Positions 8,545-18,013 of a stretch of 38,960 nucleotides of DNA are shown here, one piece after another. Every line of letters starts with the position of its first letter. Position 1 is the stretch's first letter. The DNA lies in the NCBI RefSeq assembly GCF_001295845.1, contig NZ_LJIC01000090.1, forward strand, positions 1 through 38,960, read 5' to 3'. The stretch comes from Rhodopseudomonas sp. AAP120 (lineage in GTDB: Bacteria; Pseudomonadota; Alphaproteobacteria; Rhizobiales; Xanthobacteraceae). Both the position numbers and the translations under genes were made by a program. The notes below the pieces were generated by a model. It was not told the origin of the DNA, did no database searches, and saw nothing but the letters and a program-made list of their open reading frames with translations.

Positions 8545-9891
8545 TTAGCTCGGCGGCGTGCCGTTGAGGCTCAGCACGTGGCCGGCGAGATACAGCGAGC
8601 CGGTGATCAGGATACGCGGCGGCAACTCGTAGGCAAGCGATGCGATGCGCCGCAGCGCCGCCGGGACATCCTCGGCAAGCTCGACGCGCAGGCCGAGCGC
8701 GCGGCCGGCCTCGGCGAGGCGGTCCGGCGGCATCGCGCCGTCGCGGTCCGGGATCGGCACGACGATCAGATGCCGGGTCAGCCCGGTGAAGTTGGCGAGG
8801 AACGCGGCCGCGTCCTTGTTGGCCATCATGCCGGCGATCAGCACCAGCGGCCGCGACACGCGCTCTTCGAGATCGCCCAGCGCCGCGGCGGCGACGCGGC
8901 CGCCATCGGCGTTGTGAGCGCCGTCGAGCCACAGCTCGCAGCCCGCCGGCGCGTCGTCGAGCAGCTTGCCGGTGGTCAGCCGCTGCATCCGCGCCGGCCA
9001 CTCGGCGGTGAGTAATCCCGCCTGATACGCGGCCTGATCGATGTTGAAGCGCGTCTGCGCCCGCAGCGTCGCGATCGCGAGGCCGGCATTGTCGATCTGG
9101 TGTCGTCCGAACAGTTTTGGCGCGGTGAGGTCGAGGAGGCCGCGTTCGTCCTGGTACGCGAGCCGGCCGTGTTCGATCTGCACGTGCCATTGCTGGCCGC
9201 AGGCGAACAGCGGCGCGCGCTGGCGCTTGGCTTCGCGCTCGATCACCGCCATCGCCGCATCGTCCTGCTCGGCGACGATCACCGGCGCGCCGCGGCGCAG
9301 GATGCCGGCCTTCTCGGCCGCGATGTCGGCGAGCGTGGGCCCGAGAAACTCGGTGTGGTCGATGCCGATCGGTGTCAGCACGCAGGCGAGCGGCTGCTCG
9401 ATCACGTTGGTGGAGTCGAGCCGGCCGCCGAGGCCGACTTCGAGCAGCAATACGTCCGCCGGATGCTGCGCGAACAGCCAGAATGCCGCGACGGTTTCGA
9501 TCTCGAACAGCGTGATCGGCGCGCCGGCATTGACGCGTTCGCAATGCGCCAGCGCCGCGGCGAGTTCGTCGTCGCTCACCAGCACGCCGCCGCCCGGCCG
9601 GCCGAGCCGGATGGTCTCGTTGACGCGCACCAGATGCGGCGAGGTGTAGGCGTGGACGCTGAGCCCGGCGGCTTCGAGGATGGCGCGCAGGAAGGCGAGG
9701 GTGGAGCCCTTGCCATTGGTGCCGGCGATGTGGATCACCGGCGGCAGCCTCTGTTCGGGATGGTCCAGCGCGGCCAGCAGCCGCTCGACGCGGCCGAGCG
9801 TCAGGTCGATGCGCGCGGGATGCAGTTTCGCGAGGCGCGCGCGCAATTCGTCGACCGAACCAGACGGCTGCGGGTCGGTGGCTGCGCTCAC
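8545..9891 (-). CDS. folC: Bifunctional dihydrofolate synthase / folylpolyglutamate synthase
   Basis: FolC adds glutamate to dihydropteroate and extends the polyglutamate tail of folates in the cytoplasm. The 448-residue product has the Mur-ligase-type P-loop [11 protein letters not shown] (around residues 54-64), [27 protein letters not shown] and the C-terminal-domain segment [17 protein letters not shown] at 9891 was chosen as start: it overlaps the accD stop (GTGA) and gives a normal N-terminus, while the longer frame runs through accD. This coupling to accD after trpFBA is a conserved arrangement in proteobacteria. Confidence 0.94.
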   Translation of the reverse strand: MSAATDPQPSGSVDELRARLAKLHPARIDLTLGRVERLLAALDHPEQRLPPVIHIAGTNGKGSTLAFLRAILEAAGLSVHAYTSPHLVRVNETIRLGRPGGGVLVSDDELAAALAHCERVNAGAPITLFEIETVAAFWLFAQHPADVLLLEVGLGGRLDSTNVIEQPLACVLTPIGIDHTEFLGPTLADIAAEKAGILRRGAPVIVAEQDDAAMAVIEREAKRQRAPLFACGQQWHVQIEHGRLAYQDERGLLDLTAPKLFGRHQIDNAGLAIATLRAQTRFNIDQAAYQAGLLTAEWPARMQRLTTGKLLDDAPAGCELWLDGAHNADGGRVAAAALGDLEERVSRPLVLIAGMMANKDAAAFLANFTGLTRHLIVVPIPDRDGAMPPDRLAEAGRALGLRVELAEDVPAALRRIASLAYELPPRILITGSLYLAGHVLSLNGTPPS

Positions 9892-10856
9892 GCCTGCGGC
9901 GCAGCCGGGGGCGTCGCCTCGGGCGTCGTCGCCACGATCTCGGCCGCGGCGACGGGCTCCGCCGGCGGAGCGGCTTCGGCGGCGATTGCCGGGGCTTCGG
10001 TGGCGGGCAGCGGCGTCTTGGTCAGGATGCGGCACAGCCGCGCCAGGGTCGGGCGCAGATCGTGGCGATGCACCACCATGTCGACCATGCCGTGATCGCG
10101 CAGATATTCGGCGCGCTGGAAGCCGTCCGGCAGCTTCTCGCGAATGGTTTGTTCGATCACGCGGGCGCCGGCGAAGCCGATCAGAGCGCCGGGTTCGGCG
10201 AGCTGGATGTCGCCGAGCATCGCATAGGAGGCGGTGACGCCGCCGGTGGTCGGGTTGGTCAGCACCACGATGTAGGGCAGCTTGGCTTCGCGCAGCATCT
10301 GCACCGCGACGGTGGTGCGCGGCATCTGCATCAGCGACAGGATGCCTTCCTGCATCCGCGCGCCGCCGGAGGCCGCGAACATGATGAAGGGCGCGTGCTT
10401 CTCGACCGCCAGCTCCATGCCGCGGATGATCGCCTCACCGGCCGCCATCCCGAGCGAGCCGCCCATGAAGTCGAAGTCCTGCACGGCGGCGACGACGCCG
10501 TTGCCCTCAAGCTTGCCGAAGCCGACCTTCACGGCATCCTGCGCGCCGGTCTTGGTCCGCGCATCCTTGATGCGGTCGACGTATTTGCGCTCGTCGCGGA
10601 ATTTCAGCGGGTCGGCGACGACCTCGGGCAGCGCGACGTCGTACCAGGTCTCGTTGTCGAAGATCGAACGCAGCCGGGCCAGCGCGCCCATCCGCATGTG
10701 ATAGTTCGAGCCGGGAATGACGAACTGGTTCTGCTCGACGTCCTTGTAGAACACCAGCTGCCCGGTATCCGGACATTTGATCCACAAATTCTCCGGCGTT
10801 TCCCTCCGCAGCATGTTGCGGATCTTCGGACGGACGACGTTGGTCAACCAGTTCAT
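9888..10856 (-). CDS. accD: Acetyl-CoA carboxylase carboxyltransferase subunit beta
   Basis: AccD with AccA transfers carboxyl from carboxybiotin to acetyl-CoA, giving malonyl-CoA for fatty-acid synthesis. 322 residues from the ATG at 10856 (GGAG 7 nt upstream). The crotonase-fold core is intact: [60 protein letters not shown]. The N-terminal zinc ribbon is degenerate: aligned to E. coli, the four Cys positions read Cys28, Thr31, Ile47 and Ser50, although the flanking HMRM is kept. The C-terminal 40 residues are Ala/Pro-rich. It lies between trpA and folC. Confidence 0.96.
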   Translation of the reverse strand: MNWLTNVVRPKIRNMLRRETPENLWIKCPDTGQLVFYKDVEQNQFVIPGSNYHMRMGALARLRSIFDNETWYDVALPEVVADPLKFRDERKYVDRIKDARTKTGAQDAVKVGFGKLEGNGVVAAVQDFDFMGGSLGMAAGEAIIRGMELAVEKHAPFIMFAASGGARMQEGILSLMQMPRTTVAVQMLREAKLPYIVVLTNPTTGGVTASYAMLGDIQLAEPGALIGFAGARVIEQTIREKLPDGFQRAEYLRDHGMVDMVVHRHDLRPTLARLCRILTKTPLPATEAPAIAAEAAPPAEPVAAAEIVATTPEATPPAAPQA

Positions 10857-10964
10857 CAGGGGACTCCGCGCGTCGCCGAACACGGCGTCGCTGGTTGATG
10901 GCATTGCCGGGATATGGCGGCGGATCCAGGCTCCGTCCAGACCATGCCCCGAATTGATAACTGC

Positions 10965-11801
10965 CTATTCGGCCGCTTGTTTGACGCCGCGGACGCCGGC
11001 GGCCAGCGAGGCCACCAGATCCGCCACCGCAGCGACGCTGCCCTCGCTTGCGCGATTGTCGGCGCCGAGGGTGGCCTTGAGCGCGTCGATCAGCGCCGTG
11101 CCGACCACCGCGCCGTCGGCCTGGGCGGCGATCGCGCCGGCGGCCTCCGGGGTGCGGATGCCGAAGCCGACGCAGACCGGCAGGTCGGTGTGGCGCTTGA
11201 TCCGGGCCACCGCGTCCGCAACCGCGGTCGTATCGGCCGAGGCCGAGCCGGTGATGCCGGTGATCGACACGTAATAGACGAAGCCCGAGGTGTTGGCGAG
11301 CACCGCCGGCAACCGCTTTTCGTCGGTGGTCGGGGTGGCGAGGCGGATGAAGTTGAGCCCGGCCTTCATGGCCGGCAGGCACAGCTCCGCGTCTTCCTCG
11401 GGCGGCAGGTCGACGACGATGAGGCCGTCGACGCCGGCCGCCTTGGCGTCGATCAGAAACGCGTCGACGCCGTAGATGTAGATCGGATTGTAGTAGCCCA
11501 TCAGCACGATCGGGGTCGTGGCGTCGCCCTCGCGGAAGTCGCGGACCAGCCCCAACGTCTTCTTCAGCGTGGTGCCGCCGTGCAGCGCGCGCAGGCCGGC
11601 GGCCTGGATCGCCGGGCCGTCGGCCATCGGATCGGTGAACGGCATGCCGATCTCGATGATGTCGGAGCCGGCGGCCGGCAGCGCCTTGATCACCTGCAGG
11701 CAAGTGGCGAGATCGGGATCGCCCGCCATCACGAAGGTGACGAGCGCCTTGCGGCCCTGCTGCTTCAGCTCGGCGAAGCGGGCGTCGATACGCGTCGTCA
11801 T
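10965..11801 (-). CDS. trpA: Tryptophan synthase alpha chain
   Basis: TrpA cleaves indole-3-glycerol phosphate to indole and glyceraldehyde 3-phosphate and passes indole to TrpB. 278 residues, a TIM barrel. Signature segments: [29 protein letters not shown] (catalytic Glu and Asp region), [22 protein letters not shown] and [10 protein letters not shown]. The ATG at 11801 shares one base with the trpB stop (TGATG) and has GGAGG upstream, so translation is coupled with trpB. accD starts 108 bp downstream. Confidence 0.97.
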   Translation of the reverse strand: MTTRIDARFAELKQQGRKALVTFVMAGDPDLATCLQVIKALPAAGSDIIEIGMPFTDPMADGPAIQAAGLRALHGGTTLKKTLGLVRDFREGDATTPIVLMGYYNPIYIYGVDAFLIDAKAAGVDGLIVVDLPPEEDAELCLPAMKAGLNFIRLATPTTDEKRLPAVLANTSGFVYYVSITGITGSASADTTAVADAVARIKRHTDLPVCVGFGIRTPEAAGAIAAQADGAVVGTALIDALKATLGADNRASEGSVAAVADLVASLAAGVRGVKQAAE

Positions 11802-13015
11802 CAGAACTTGCCTCCAAGATGTTCGGCAACGGACGCGAGGTCCTTGTCGCCGCGGCCCGACATGTTCAGCACCATGACGTGATCCTTCGGCAGGATCGGC
11901 GCCAGGTCGGCGACCTTGGCGAGCGCGTGGCTCGGCTCCAGCGCCGGGATGATGCCTTCGAGGCGGCAGCACAGCTTGAATGCCTCGAGCGCTTCGGTGT
12001 CGGTCGCGGAGAGGAAGTTGACGCGGCCGACATCGTGCAGCCAGGCGTGCTCCGGCCCGATGCCCGGATAGTCGAGGCCGGCCGAGATCGAATGCGCTTC
12101 CTGGATCTGGCCGTCCTCGTCCATCAGCAAGTACGTGCGGTTGCCGTGCAGCACGCCGGGCTTGCCGCCGGCGATCGATGCGGCATGCAGCTTATCGAGG
12201 CCATGGCCAGCGGCTTCGACGCCGTAGATCGTCACGCCGGCGTCGTCGAGGAAGGGATGAAACAGCCCCATCGCGTTGGAGCCGCCGCCGATGCAGGCGA
12301 TCAGCGAGTCCGGCAGGCGGCCTTCGATCTCCTGGATCTGCTCGCGCACTTCCTGACCGATCACCGCCTGGAAGTCGCGCACCATCATCGGGTAGGGATG
12401 CGGACCGGCGACGGTGCCGATGCAGTAGAAGGTGTCGTGCACGTTGGTGACCCAGTCGCGCAGCGCCTCGTTCATGGCGTCCTTCAGCGTGTTGGCGCCG
12501 GACGTGACGGGGCGGACTTCGGCGCCGAGCGCCTTCATGCGCAGCACGTTCGGCTCCTGCCGGGTGACGTCGACGGCGCCCATATAGACCACGCATTGCA
12601 GGCCGAACTTGGCGCACATCGTGGCGGTTGCGACGCCGTGCATGCCGGCGCCGGTCTCGGCGATGATGCGCGGCTTGCCCATGCGCTTGGCCAGCATGAT
12701 CTGGCCGAGCACGTTGTTCACCTTGTGGGCGCCGGTGTGGTTGAGGTCTTCGCGCTTGAAGTAGATCTTGGCGCCGCCGAAATGCTCGGTCAGCCGCTCC
12801 GCGTAGTACAGCGGCGAGGGACGTCCGACATAGTGCTTGAGATGGCCGTCCATCTCGGCGCGGAATTGCGGATCGTCCTTGGCTTCGGCGTAAGCCTTTT
12901 CCAGATCGAGGATCAGCGGCATCAGCGTTTCGGCGACGAAGCGGCCGCCGAACAGGCCGAAGTGACCGCGTTCGTCGGGTCCGGATCGAAACGAGTTGGG
13001 CAGGATCGGATTCAT
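11801..13015 (-). CDS. trpB: Tryptophan synthase beta chain
   Basis: PLP enzyme condensing indole with serine to tryptophan. 404 residues, the normal length for TrpB1. The PLP lysine lies in [13 protein letters not shown], followed by [13 protein letters not shown]. The phosphate-binding loop is [10 protein letters not shown], and the C-terminal NMSGRGDKD is also present. It starts one base after the trpF stop and has no clear Shine-Dalgarno, suggesting coupling. The anthranilate part of the pathway (trpEGDC) is not in this window. Confidence 0.98.
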   Translation of the reverse strand: MNPILPNSFRSGPDERGHFGLFGGRFVAETLMPLILDLEKAYAEAKDDPQFRAEMDGHLKHYVGRPSPLYYAERLTEHFGGAKIYFKREDLNHTGAHKVNNVLGQIMLAKRMGKPRIIAETGAGMHGVATATMCAKFGLQCVVYMGAVDVTRQEPNVLRMKALGAEVRPVTSGANTLKDAMNEALRDWVTNVHDTFYCIGTVAGPHPYPMMVRDFQAVIGQEVREQIQEIEGRLPDSLIACIGGGSNAMGLFHPFLDDAGVTIYGVEAAGHGLDKLHAASIAGGKPGVLHGNRTYLLMDEDGQIQEAHSISAGLDYPGIGPEHAWLHDVGRVNFLSATDTEALEAFKLCCRLEGIIPALEPSHALAKVADLAPILPKDHVMVLNMSGRGDKDLASVAEHLGGKF

Positions 13016-13016
13016 A

Positions 13017-13673
13017 TCAGGTCATCAACTCTTCGCTGGCGCGCGCGGCGCGGATGAAGCTGCGGATCATGTCGGGGTCCTTGGCGCCGGGCGCATGTTC
13101 GACACCGGAAGATACGTCGACGCCGCCGGCGCGGGTGACGCGCAGCGCCTCGGCGACGTTGTCGGCATGGATGCCGCCCGACACCATGAAGGGCAGCGCG
13201 AGATCGAGATCGCGCAGCAACTCCCAGTCGAACGGCGTGCCGAGGCCGCCCGGCCGGGTGGCGTCCTTGGGCGGGCGGGCGTCGAACAGGATGCGGTCGG
13301 CCGCGTCCGCATAGGCCGGCAGCACCGCGAGATCGGCGGCGGTCGCGACCGGGATCGCCTTCATCACCGGCAGGCCGAACATCTGCTTCAGCGCGCGGAC
13401 CCGCTCCGGACTCTCGTGCCCGTGCAATTGCAAGAGATCGGGCCGCAGGATCTCGACGACGTCGCGGATCAGCGCGTCGCTGGCATCGACGGTCAGCGCC
13501 ACCTTGGCGGCGCGGCCGGCGACCTGCTTGCCGAGATCGGCCGCGACGTCCAGCCCGACATGCCGCGGCGATGCCGGAAAGAACACGAAGCCGACCATGT
13601 CGGCGCCGGCCGCGACCGCCGCTTCGAGCGTGTCGCAGGTCGACAGGCCGCAGATTTTGACGACGACGGACAT
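13017..13673 (-). CDS. trpF: Phosphoribosylanthranilate isomerase
   Basis: TrpF catalyses the Amadori rearrangement of phosphoribosylanthranilate in tryptophan synthesis. 218 residues, a TIM barrel beginning [16 protein letters not shown] with the catalytic Cys of [21 protein letters not shown] and the phosphate-binding [16 protein letters not shown] are also present. The ATG at 13673 was preferred over a longer frame because the family begins at this point. First gene of the trpF-trpB-trpA run; the LapA-like gene lies 57 bp upstream. Confidence 0.95.
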   Translation of the reverse strand: MSVVVKICGLSTCDTLEAAVAAGADMVGFVFFPASPRHVGLDVAADLGKQVAGRAAKVALTVDASDALIRDVVEILRPDLLQLHGHESPERVRALKQMFGLPVMKAIPVATAADLAVLPAYADAADRILFDARPPKDATRPGGLGTPFDWELLRDLDLALPFMVSGGIHADNVAEALRVTRAGGVDVSSGVEHAPGAKDPDMIRSFIRAARASEELMT

Positions 13674-13730
13674 GGGTTTGCGATCAGGTTTCGGCCGGCG
13701 CGCAACGGGTGCCGGCAAGACGCCGGTGTT

Positions 13731-14117
13731 CTACACCGCCGCGCCGGCCTTGTCGCGCCTGCCGGCCGTGGAACTCTGGTCCAGCAGCATGCGGCGCGGC
13801 TCTGTCGCGGCCGGCGTCATGACGCTGGCGCGGAGATTGGCGAGCTGGGCTTTCGCCTCGATCGCCTCGGCCTGATGCCGACGCGCGGCGCGTCGCCACT
13901 TCGATTGGCGGAACCAGGTGGCGATGCCGCCGGCGATCACGCCGAGGATCGCGGTGCCGATGATCAGCACGAACAGCGGCAGCTGCACCGTGCCCATCGG
14001 ATCGTTCGGCTCCAGCGGGTCGAACGACACGGTGACGAGATGGCGGTTGGCGACCGCGAACACGATGAAAATCAGTCCGAGCGGGATCAGCACCAGCGCC
14101 GTCAGAAACTTCTGCAT
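13731..14117 (-). CDS. LapA-domain (DUF1049) inner-membrane protein
   Basis: 128-residue small membrane protein. Two hydrophobic helices are visible: FLTALVLIPLGLIFIVFAVA near the N-terminus, then LPLFVLIIGTAILGVIAGGI. Between them is a short polar loop (NRHLVTVSFDPLEPNDPMG) characteristic of the LapA family. A basic, probably coiled-coil cytoplasmic stretch (RRAARRHQAEAIEAKAQLAN) follows. LapA-type proteins in enterobacteria (with LapB) take part in LPS control, but no LapB partner is seen here, so the function is uncertain. It sits between ihfB and trpF, a usual alphaproteobacterial position. The ATG at 14117 is chosen by the family start. Confidence 0.85.
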   Translation of the reverse strand: MQKFLTALVLIPLGLIFIVFAVANRHLVTVSFDPLEPNDPMGTVQLPLFVLIIGTAILGVIAGGIATWFRQSKWRRAARRHQAEAIEAKAQLANLRASVMTPAATEPRRMLLDQSSTAGRRDKAGAAV

Positions 14118-14171
14118 GTCGTTCTCGCTCGTTTTGCCCAGCACGTGCTTGCCCAGCAAACGGGCGTCGCG

Positions 14172-14477
14172 TCACGCGTCGGTATCAGGATTCCCGGAGT
14201 CGCGATTCAAACGTTCGCGCATCTCCTTGCCCGTCTTGAAAAACGGCACGCTCTTCTGATCGACCGGAACGTGCGCGCCGGTGCGCGGATTGCGACCGGC
14301 GCGGGCAGGCCGGTGCTTCACCGAAAACGCGCCGAAGCCGCGCAACTCCACCCGATCGCCACGCGCCAGAGCTTCGACGATCTCGTCGAGGATCGCATTG
14401 ACGATGTTTTCCACGTCCCGCTGATAAAGGTGCGGGTTGTGCTCGGCGATGCGCTGAACGAGTTCGGATTTAATCAT
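14172..14477 (-). CDS. ihfB: Integration host factor beta subunit
   Basis: 101-residue HU/IHF-fold DNA-bending protein. It begins [15 protein letters not shown], has [25 protein letters not shown] (the beta-arm with its conserved GRNP tip) and ends with [11 protein letters not shown]. With IHF-alpha it makes sharp bends at promoters, including those of sigma-54, whose gene is also in this window. No Shine-Dalgarno is evident before the ATG. sppA lies 159 bp upstream on the same strand, with a good -35 box in the gap. Confidence 0.95.
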   Translation of the reverse strand: MIKSELVQRIAEHNPHLYQRDVENIVNAILDEIVEALARGDRVELRGFGAFSVKHRPARAGRNPRTGAHVPVDQKSVPFFKTGKEMRERLNRDSGNPDTDA

Positions 14478-14507
14478 CGAGGATGTGGTCCGTGCGTGCG
14501 GACCGCC

Positions 14508-14536
14508 ATTTCCTTGAAAATACTGTGAACTGTCAA
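14508..14536 (-). promoter_or_regulatory. Candidate promoter of ihfB
   Basis: On the minus strand a perfect TTGACA (14536-14531) is followed after 17 bp by GGAAAT (14513-14508). The -35 is strong and the -10 weak. It lies about 30 bp before the ihfB ATG in an AT-richer patch. Confidence 0.35.
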
Positions 14537-14636
14537 GACGCTAAATCAAATGAGCCTGGCCCGGCGAGGGGCGTTGGTGCGGCCCGAACGAGGCCGCTGC
14601 CGGGGCTTGAATACCGTGTGACGGATCAGGATGCTG

Positions 14637-15605
14637 TCAGCGTGCACTACCTGGCGCCCACAGCGCCAGCATGCCGTCGAGTCCGAGCCGTTCGACGCCG
14701 GATTGCTCGAGCTGACGTGCAACCGCGCCGAGGCCGAGCGCATCGAGTGTGATGGTTGCGGCGGCACGCAGGAAGGTGAGGTCGCCGAATTGCGGCGCGA
14801 GCTTGAAGTCGCGGATCGGCAGGCCGCTCTTGACCTTCTTTTCGGATTCCAGCCACGCCACGGCGGTTTTTTCGTCGCCGAGTTCGTCGATCAGTTTCAG
14901 ACCGACGGCCTGACGGCCGGTGAAGACGCGGCCGTCGGCGACGACACCGAGCTGCGCCTCGTCCATCGTGCGGCGGGTCTTCACCAGGTCGCGAAACCAC
15001 GCGTAGGAATCGCGCACCAGCGATTCCAGCGCCGCGCGCGCCTCGGGGCTGGTGGGCTCGAAGCCGTTCGGCGCGGCCTTCAGCGGCGACGACTTCACTT
15101 CCTCGACCTTGACGCCGACCGTCTTCATCAGTTCGGAGACGTTGGGATACTGAAACAGCACGCCGATCGAGCCGACCAGCGAACTCTGCTGCGCGATGAT
15201 GTGGTCGGAGGCGAGCGCCGCGATGTAGCCGCCCGACGCTGCGAGGCCCTCGACCACCACCACCATCGGCTTCTTGGCCTTCAGCCGCATCAGCGCGGTG
15301 TAGAGTTCTTCCGAGCCGGCAGTGGTGCCGCCCGGCGAATTGATGTGCACGATCACTGCTGCGTGCGACGATTTCTCCAGCCGCTCCAGCGCTTCGATCC
15401 GGTCGGAATTGCTGCGGATCAGGCCGTCGATCTTGATCCGCGCGATCGAGCCCGTGGTGGTCAGCGCGCCCTTGCCGGCCGGCGACAGCGCCGCGCCGAC
15501 CGCCACCACCGCGAGGATCGCGACCAGCACCGCGGCGACGCGCCAGAACGTCAGCTTGCGACGGATGCGGCGGCGATCGACGATCACATCGGACTCGAGC
15601 GACAT
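14637..15605 (-). CDS. sppA: Signal peptide peptidase SppA (short form)
   Basis: Membrane-anchored serine protease that degrades leftover signal peptides, 322 residues. One N-terminal membrane anchor (about residues 21-40) precedes a single ClpP-fold peptidase domain, as in the short SppA form. The nucleophile Ser124 lies in EGLAASGGYIAA, with the oxyanion glycines next to it, and Lys176 in VKSSPLKAAPN is the general base. INSPGGTTAGSEELY and LVGSIGVLFQYPN are also conserved. The ATG at 15605 has GGAG upstream. It follows rpsA on the same strand but is separated from it by a terminator and repeats. Confidence 0.95.
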   Translation of the reverse strand: MSLESDVIVDRRRIRRKLTFWRVAAVLVAILAVVAVGAALSPAGKGALTTTGSIARIKIDGLIRSNSDRIEALERLEKSSHAAVIVHINSPGGTTAGSEELYTALMRLKAKKPMVVVVEGLAASGGYIAALASDHIIAQQSSLVGSIGVLFQYPNVSELMKTVGVKVEEVKSSPLKAAPNGFEPTSPEARAALESLVRDSYAWFRDLVKTRRTMDEAQLGVVADGRVFTGRQAVGLKLIDELGDEKTAVAWLESEKKVKSGLPIRDFKLAPQFGDLTFLRAAATITLDALGLGAVARQLEQSGVERLGLDGMLALWAPGSAR

Positions 15606-15728
15606 GGAGATTCTCCGGCCTGATAGCTGTTCACGGTTGTCAAAGCGGATCGTTGCGTTTCCGTGAGCGGATTACATCAATTGCAATCCAATATGAAGAA
15701 AACAAGATTGGCTGCACGCCATTCGCGG

Positions 15729-15810
15729 CGTCATTGCGAGGAGCGCAGCGACGAAGCAATCCAGAGCGCCGTGCACTGAACTGGATTGCTTCGCTGCGCT
15801 CGCAATGACG
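15729..15810. repeat. Palindromic dispersed repeat (CGTCATTGCGAGG type)
   Basis: The left arm begins cgtcattgcgaggagcgcag and continues to ccag (15729-15764). It is nearly complementary to the right arm, which begins ctggattgcttcgctgcgct and ends with cgcaatgacg (15781-15810), with a 16-bp spacer. This family is very common in Bradyrhizobium-type genomes. It lies between rpsA and sppA. Confidence 0.8.
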
Positions 15811-15853
15811 ACCGCGAGCGTCCCACGCTTTCCCGGCACAGCCTCTCCTTCGT

Positions 15854-15882
15854 CATGCCCGGGACGAGCCCGGGCATGACGG
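15854..15882. repeat. Short perfect hairpin repeat (GTCATGCCCGGG type)
   Basis: gtcatgcccggg (15854-15865), loop acgag, cccgggcatgac (15871-15882): a perfect 12-bp stem. It lies next to the preceding palindromic repeat and probably belongs to the same class of mobile intergenic elements. Confidence 0.75.
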
Positions 15883-15935
15883 CGGGATACGAGGCCACGC
15901 CACAAATAAACCGAGGCAAGCAAAGAGCAGGGCAA

Positions 15936-15966
15936 ACAAAAAGGGCCCCGGCGATGCCGGAGCCCT
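15936..15966 (-). terminator. Rho-independent terminator after rpsA
   Basis: Read on the minus strand, agggctccggc and gccggggccct form a stem with one mismatch, followed by a run of T (ttttt gttt). It lies about 30 bp after the rpsA stop. Confidence 0.85.
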
Positions 15967-15994
15967 GATGTTGATGAGCGGTAAGCCGCGAGGC

Positions 15995-17695
15995 TTACTT
16001 GTCGCGCTGCTTGAGCGCGGTGCCGAGGATGTCGCCCAGCGTCGCGCCCGAATCGGACGAGCCGTACTGCGCGATGGCTTCCTTCTCTTCGGCCACTTCC
16101 AGCGCCTTGATCGACACCTGGACCTTGCGGGCCTTCTTGTCGAACTGGATGACGCGGGCGTCGACCTTCTCACCGACAGCGAAGCGGTCGCTGCGCTGAT
16201 CGTTGCGGTCGCGCGCCAGCTCCGAGCGCTTGATGAAGGTGGTGAAGTCGGTGCCGGAGATCTGCACGTCGATGCCCGATTCCTTCACGTCGAGCACTTC
16301 GCAGGTCACGACAGCGCCCTTCTTGACGTCGCCCGGCTCGGCGAAGGGGTCGCCTTCGAGCTGCTTGACGCCGAGCGAGATGCGCTCCTTCTCGACATCG
16401 ACGTCGAGGACGATGGCCTTGACCATGTCGCCCTTCTTGAAGTTGTCGATCACCTGCTCGCCTGGCTGCTTCCAGTCGAGGTCCGACAGATGCACCATGC
16501 CGTCGACGTCGCCGTCGAGACCCAGGAACAGACCGAACTCGGTCTTGTTCTTGACCTCGCCTTCGACGGTCGAACCGACCGGATACTTCTCGACGAACAC
16601 TTCCCACGGGTTGCGCATCGTCTGCTTGAGACCGAGCGAGATACGGCGCTTGACCGAATCCACTTCGAGCACCTGCACTTCGACTTCCTGCGAGGTCGAC
16701 ACGATCTTGCCGGGGTGCATGTTCTTCTTGGTCCACGACATCTCGGAGACGTGGATCAGGCCTTCGATGCCCGGCTCGAGCTCGACGAACGCACCGTAGT
16801 CGGTGATGTTGGTGACGCGGCCGGTGAAGCGCGCGTTGAGCGGGTACTTGGCCTCGATGCCCTGCCACGGATCGTCCAGCAGCTGCTTCATGCCGAGCGA
16901 GATGCGGTGGGTCTCGTGGTTGATCTTGATGATCTTGACCTTGACGGTCTGGCCGATCGTCAGCACCTCGGTCGGGTGGTTGACGCGGCGCCAGGCGATG
17001 TCGGTCACGTGCAGCAGGCCGTCGATGCCGCCGAGGTCGACGAACGCACCGTAATCGGTGATGTTCTTGACGACGCCGTCGATCACCTGACCTTCTTCGA
17101 GGTTCTGCACCAGCTCCTGGCGCTGCTCGGCGCGGGTCTCTTCGAGAACCGTGCGGCGCGACACCACGATGTTGCCGCGGCGGCGGTCCATCTTGAGGAT
17201 CTGGAACGGCTGCGAGTTGTTCATCAGCGGCGCGACGTCGCGGATCGGACGGATGTCGACCTGCGAGCGCGGCAGGAACGCCACGGCGCCGTCGAGGTCG
17301 ACCGTGAAGCCGCCCTTGACCTGATTGAAGATGACGCCGAACACCTTCTCGTTGTTGTTGAAGGCCTTCTCGAGCTTGCCCCAGCTCTCTTCGCGGCGCG
17401 CCTTGTCGCGCGACAGCACGGCTTCGCCGAGCGCATTCTCGATCCGGTCGAGGAACACCTCGACGGTATCACCGACCTTGAGTTCGCTGTCGCGGCCCGG
17501 GCCGGCGAATTCGCGCAAAGCGACGCGGCCTTCGGTCTTCAGGCCGACGTCGATGACGGCCATGTCCTTCTCGATCGCGACGACCTTGCCCTTGATGACG
17601 GAGCTTTCCTGAAGGTTTCCGCCGGCGAAGGACTCGTCGAGCATCGCGGCGAAATCGTCGCGGGTCGGGTTATACGAAGTAGCAGTCGAAGCCAT
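15995..17695 (-). CDS. rpsA: 30S ribosomal protein S1
   Basis: S1 binds mRNA on the 30S subunit and helps initiation on structured leaders. 566 residues with six S1 (OB-fold) repeats. Clear copies begin VIKGKVVAIEKDMAVIDVGL, GQVIDGVVKNITDYGAFVDL, ARFTGRVTNITDYGAFVELE and GSTVEGEVKNKTEFGLFLGL; the usual ISLGLKQ / ISLGMKQ / ISLGVKQ strands also recur. The ATG at 17695 has GGAG 5 nt upstream and gives the alphaproteobacterial N-terminus MASTATSYNPTRDDFAAML. cmk lies 318 bp upstream, the usual cmk-rpsA pair. A terminator follows the gene. Confidence 0.98.
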   Translation of the reverse strand: MASTATSYNPTRDDFAAMLDESFAGGNLQESSVIKGKVVAIEKDMAVIDVGLKTEGRVALREFAGPGRDSELKVGDTVEVFLDRIENALGEAVLSRDKARREESWGKLEKAFNNNEKVFGVIFNQVKGGFTVDLDGAVAFLPRSQVDIRPIRDVAPLMNNSQPFQILKMDRRRGNIVVSRRTVLEETRAEQRQELVQNLEEGQVIDGVVKNITDYGAFVDLGGIDGLLHVTDIAWRRVNHPTEVLTIGQTVKVKIIKINHETHRISLGMKQLLDDPWQGIEAKYPLNARFTGRVTNITDYGAFVELEPGIEGLIHVSEMSWTKKNMHPGKIVSTSQEVEVQVLEVDSVKRRISLGLKQTMRNPWEVFVEKYPVGSTVEGEVKNKTEFGLFLGLDGDVDGMVHLSDLDWKQPGEQVIDNFKKGDMVKAIVLDVDVEKERISLGVKQLEGDPFAEPGDVKKGAVVTCEVLDVKESGIDVQISGTDFTTFIKRSELARDRNDQRSDRFAVGEKVDARVIQFDKKARKVQVSIKALEVAEEKEAIAQYGSSDSGATLGDILGTALKQRDK

Positions 17696-18013
17696 TTGTT
17701 CTCCAGATGCGGATGTCGCCGGCAGTTCGGTTGAGGGACGTCTCGCGCGCGCAGTGTCAGGGGTCCGCGAACCTGACGACCACTCCGCATTGGAGTGCGG
17801 AGCGGGCCGGCAGCATGCCTGCACGGTCGAGCCGTTGATCCGAAACGATCGGATCGCAGCAATCGTTCATTCCAAGAAGATGCATTCCAAGAAGCGATCC
17901 GGCAGCGAACGAAACAGCAGGCAAAAAGCCAAATCTGCTTGAGCCTCGAAGCGTTCGACCATCGCTGAAAACCGTGGAGCGGGCGTTCCTCCAATGACGG
18001 CGTCGGTGGGTGC
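17696..18013 (-). other. rpsA leader / cmk-rpsA intergenic region
   Basis: No gene is visible. It contains overlapping, mutually exclusive hairpins (cactcc / ggagtg at 17781-17797, or ccgca / tgcgg at 17785-17800). There is also a tandem duplication of cattccaagaag (17868-17879 and 17883-17894, period 15). These could belong to an S1 mRNA leader, but no known leader motif is recognised. Confidence 0.4.

Noticed and set aside
15672-15935. Minus-strand frame with ASAAKQSS...FVAALLAMT
   Set aside because: It is a translation of the palindromic dispersed repeats and is not a gene.
15968-17734. 588-residue plus-strand frame across rpsA
   Set aside because: Mirror frame of the six S1 repeats, with repetitive Asp/Leu/His composition and no homology.
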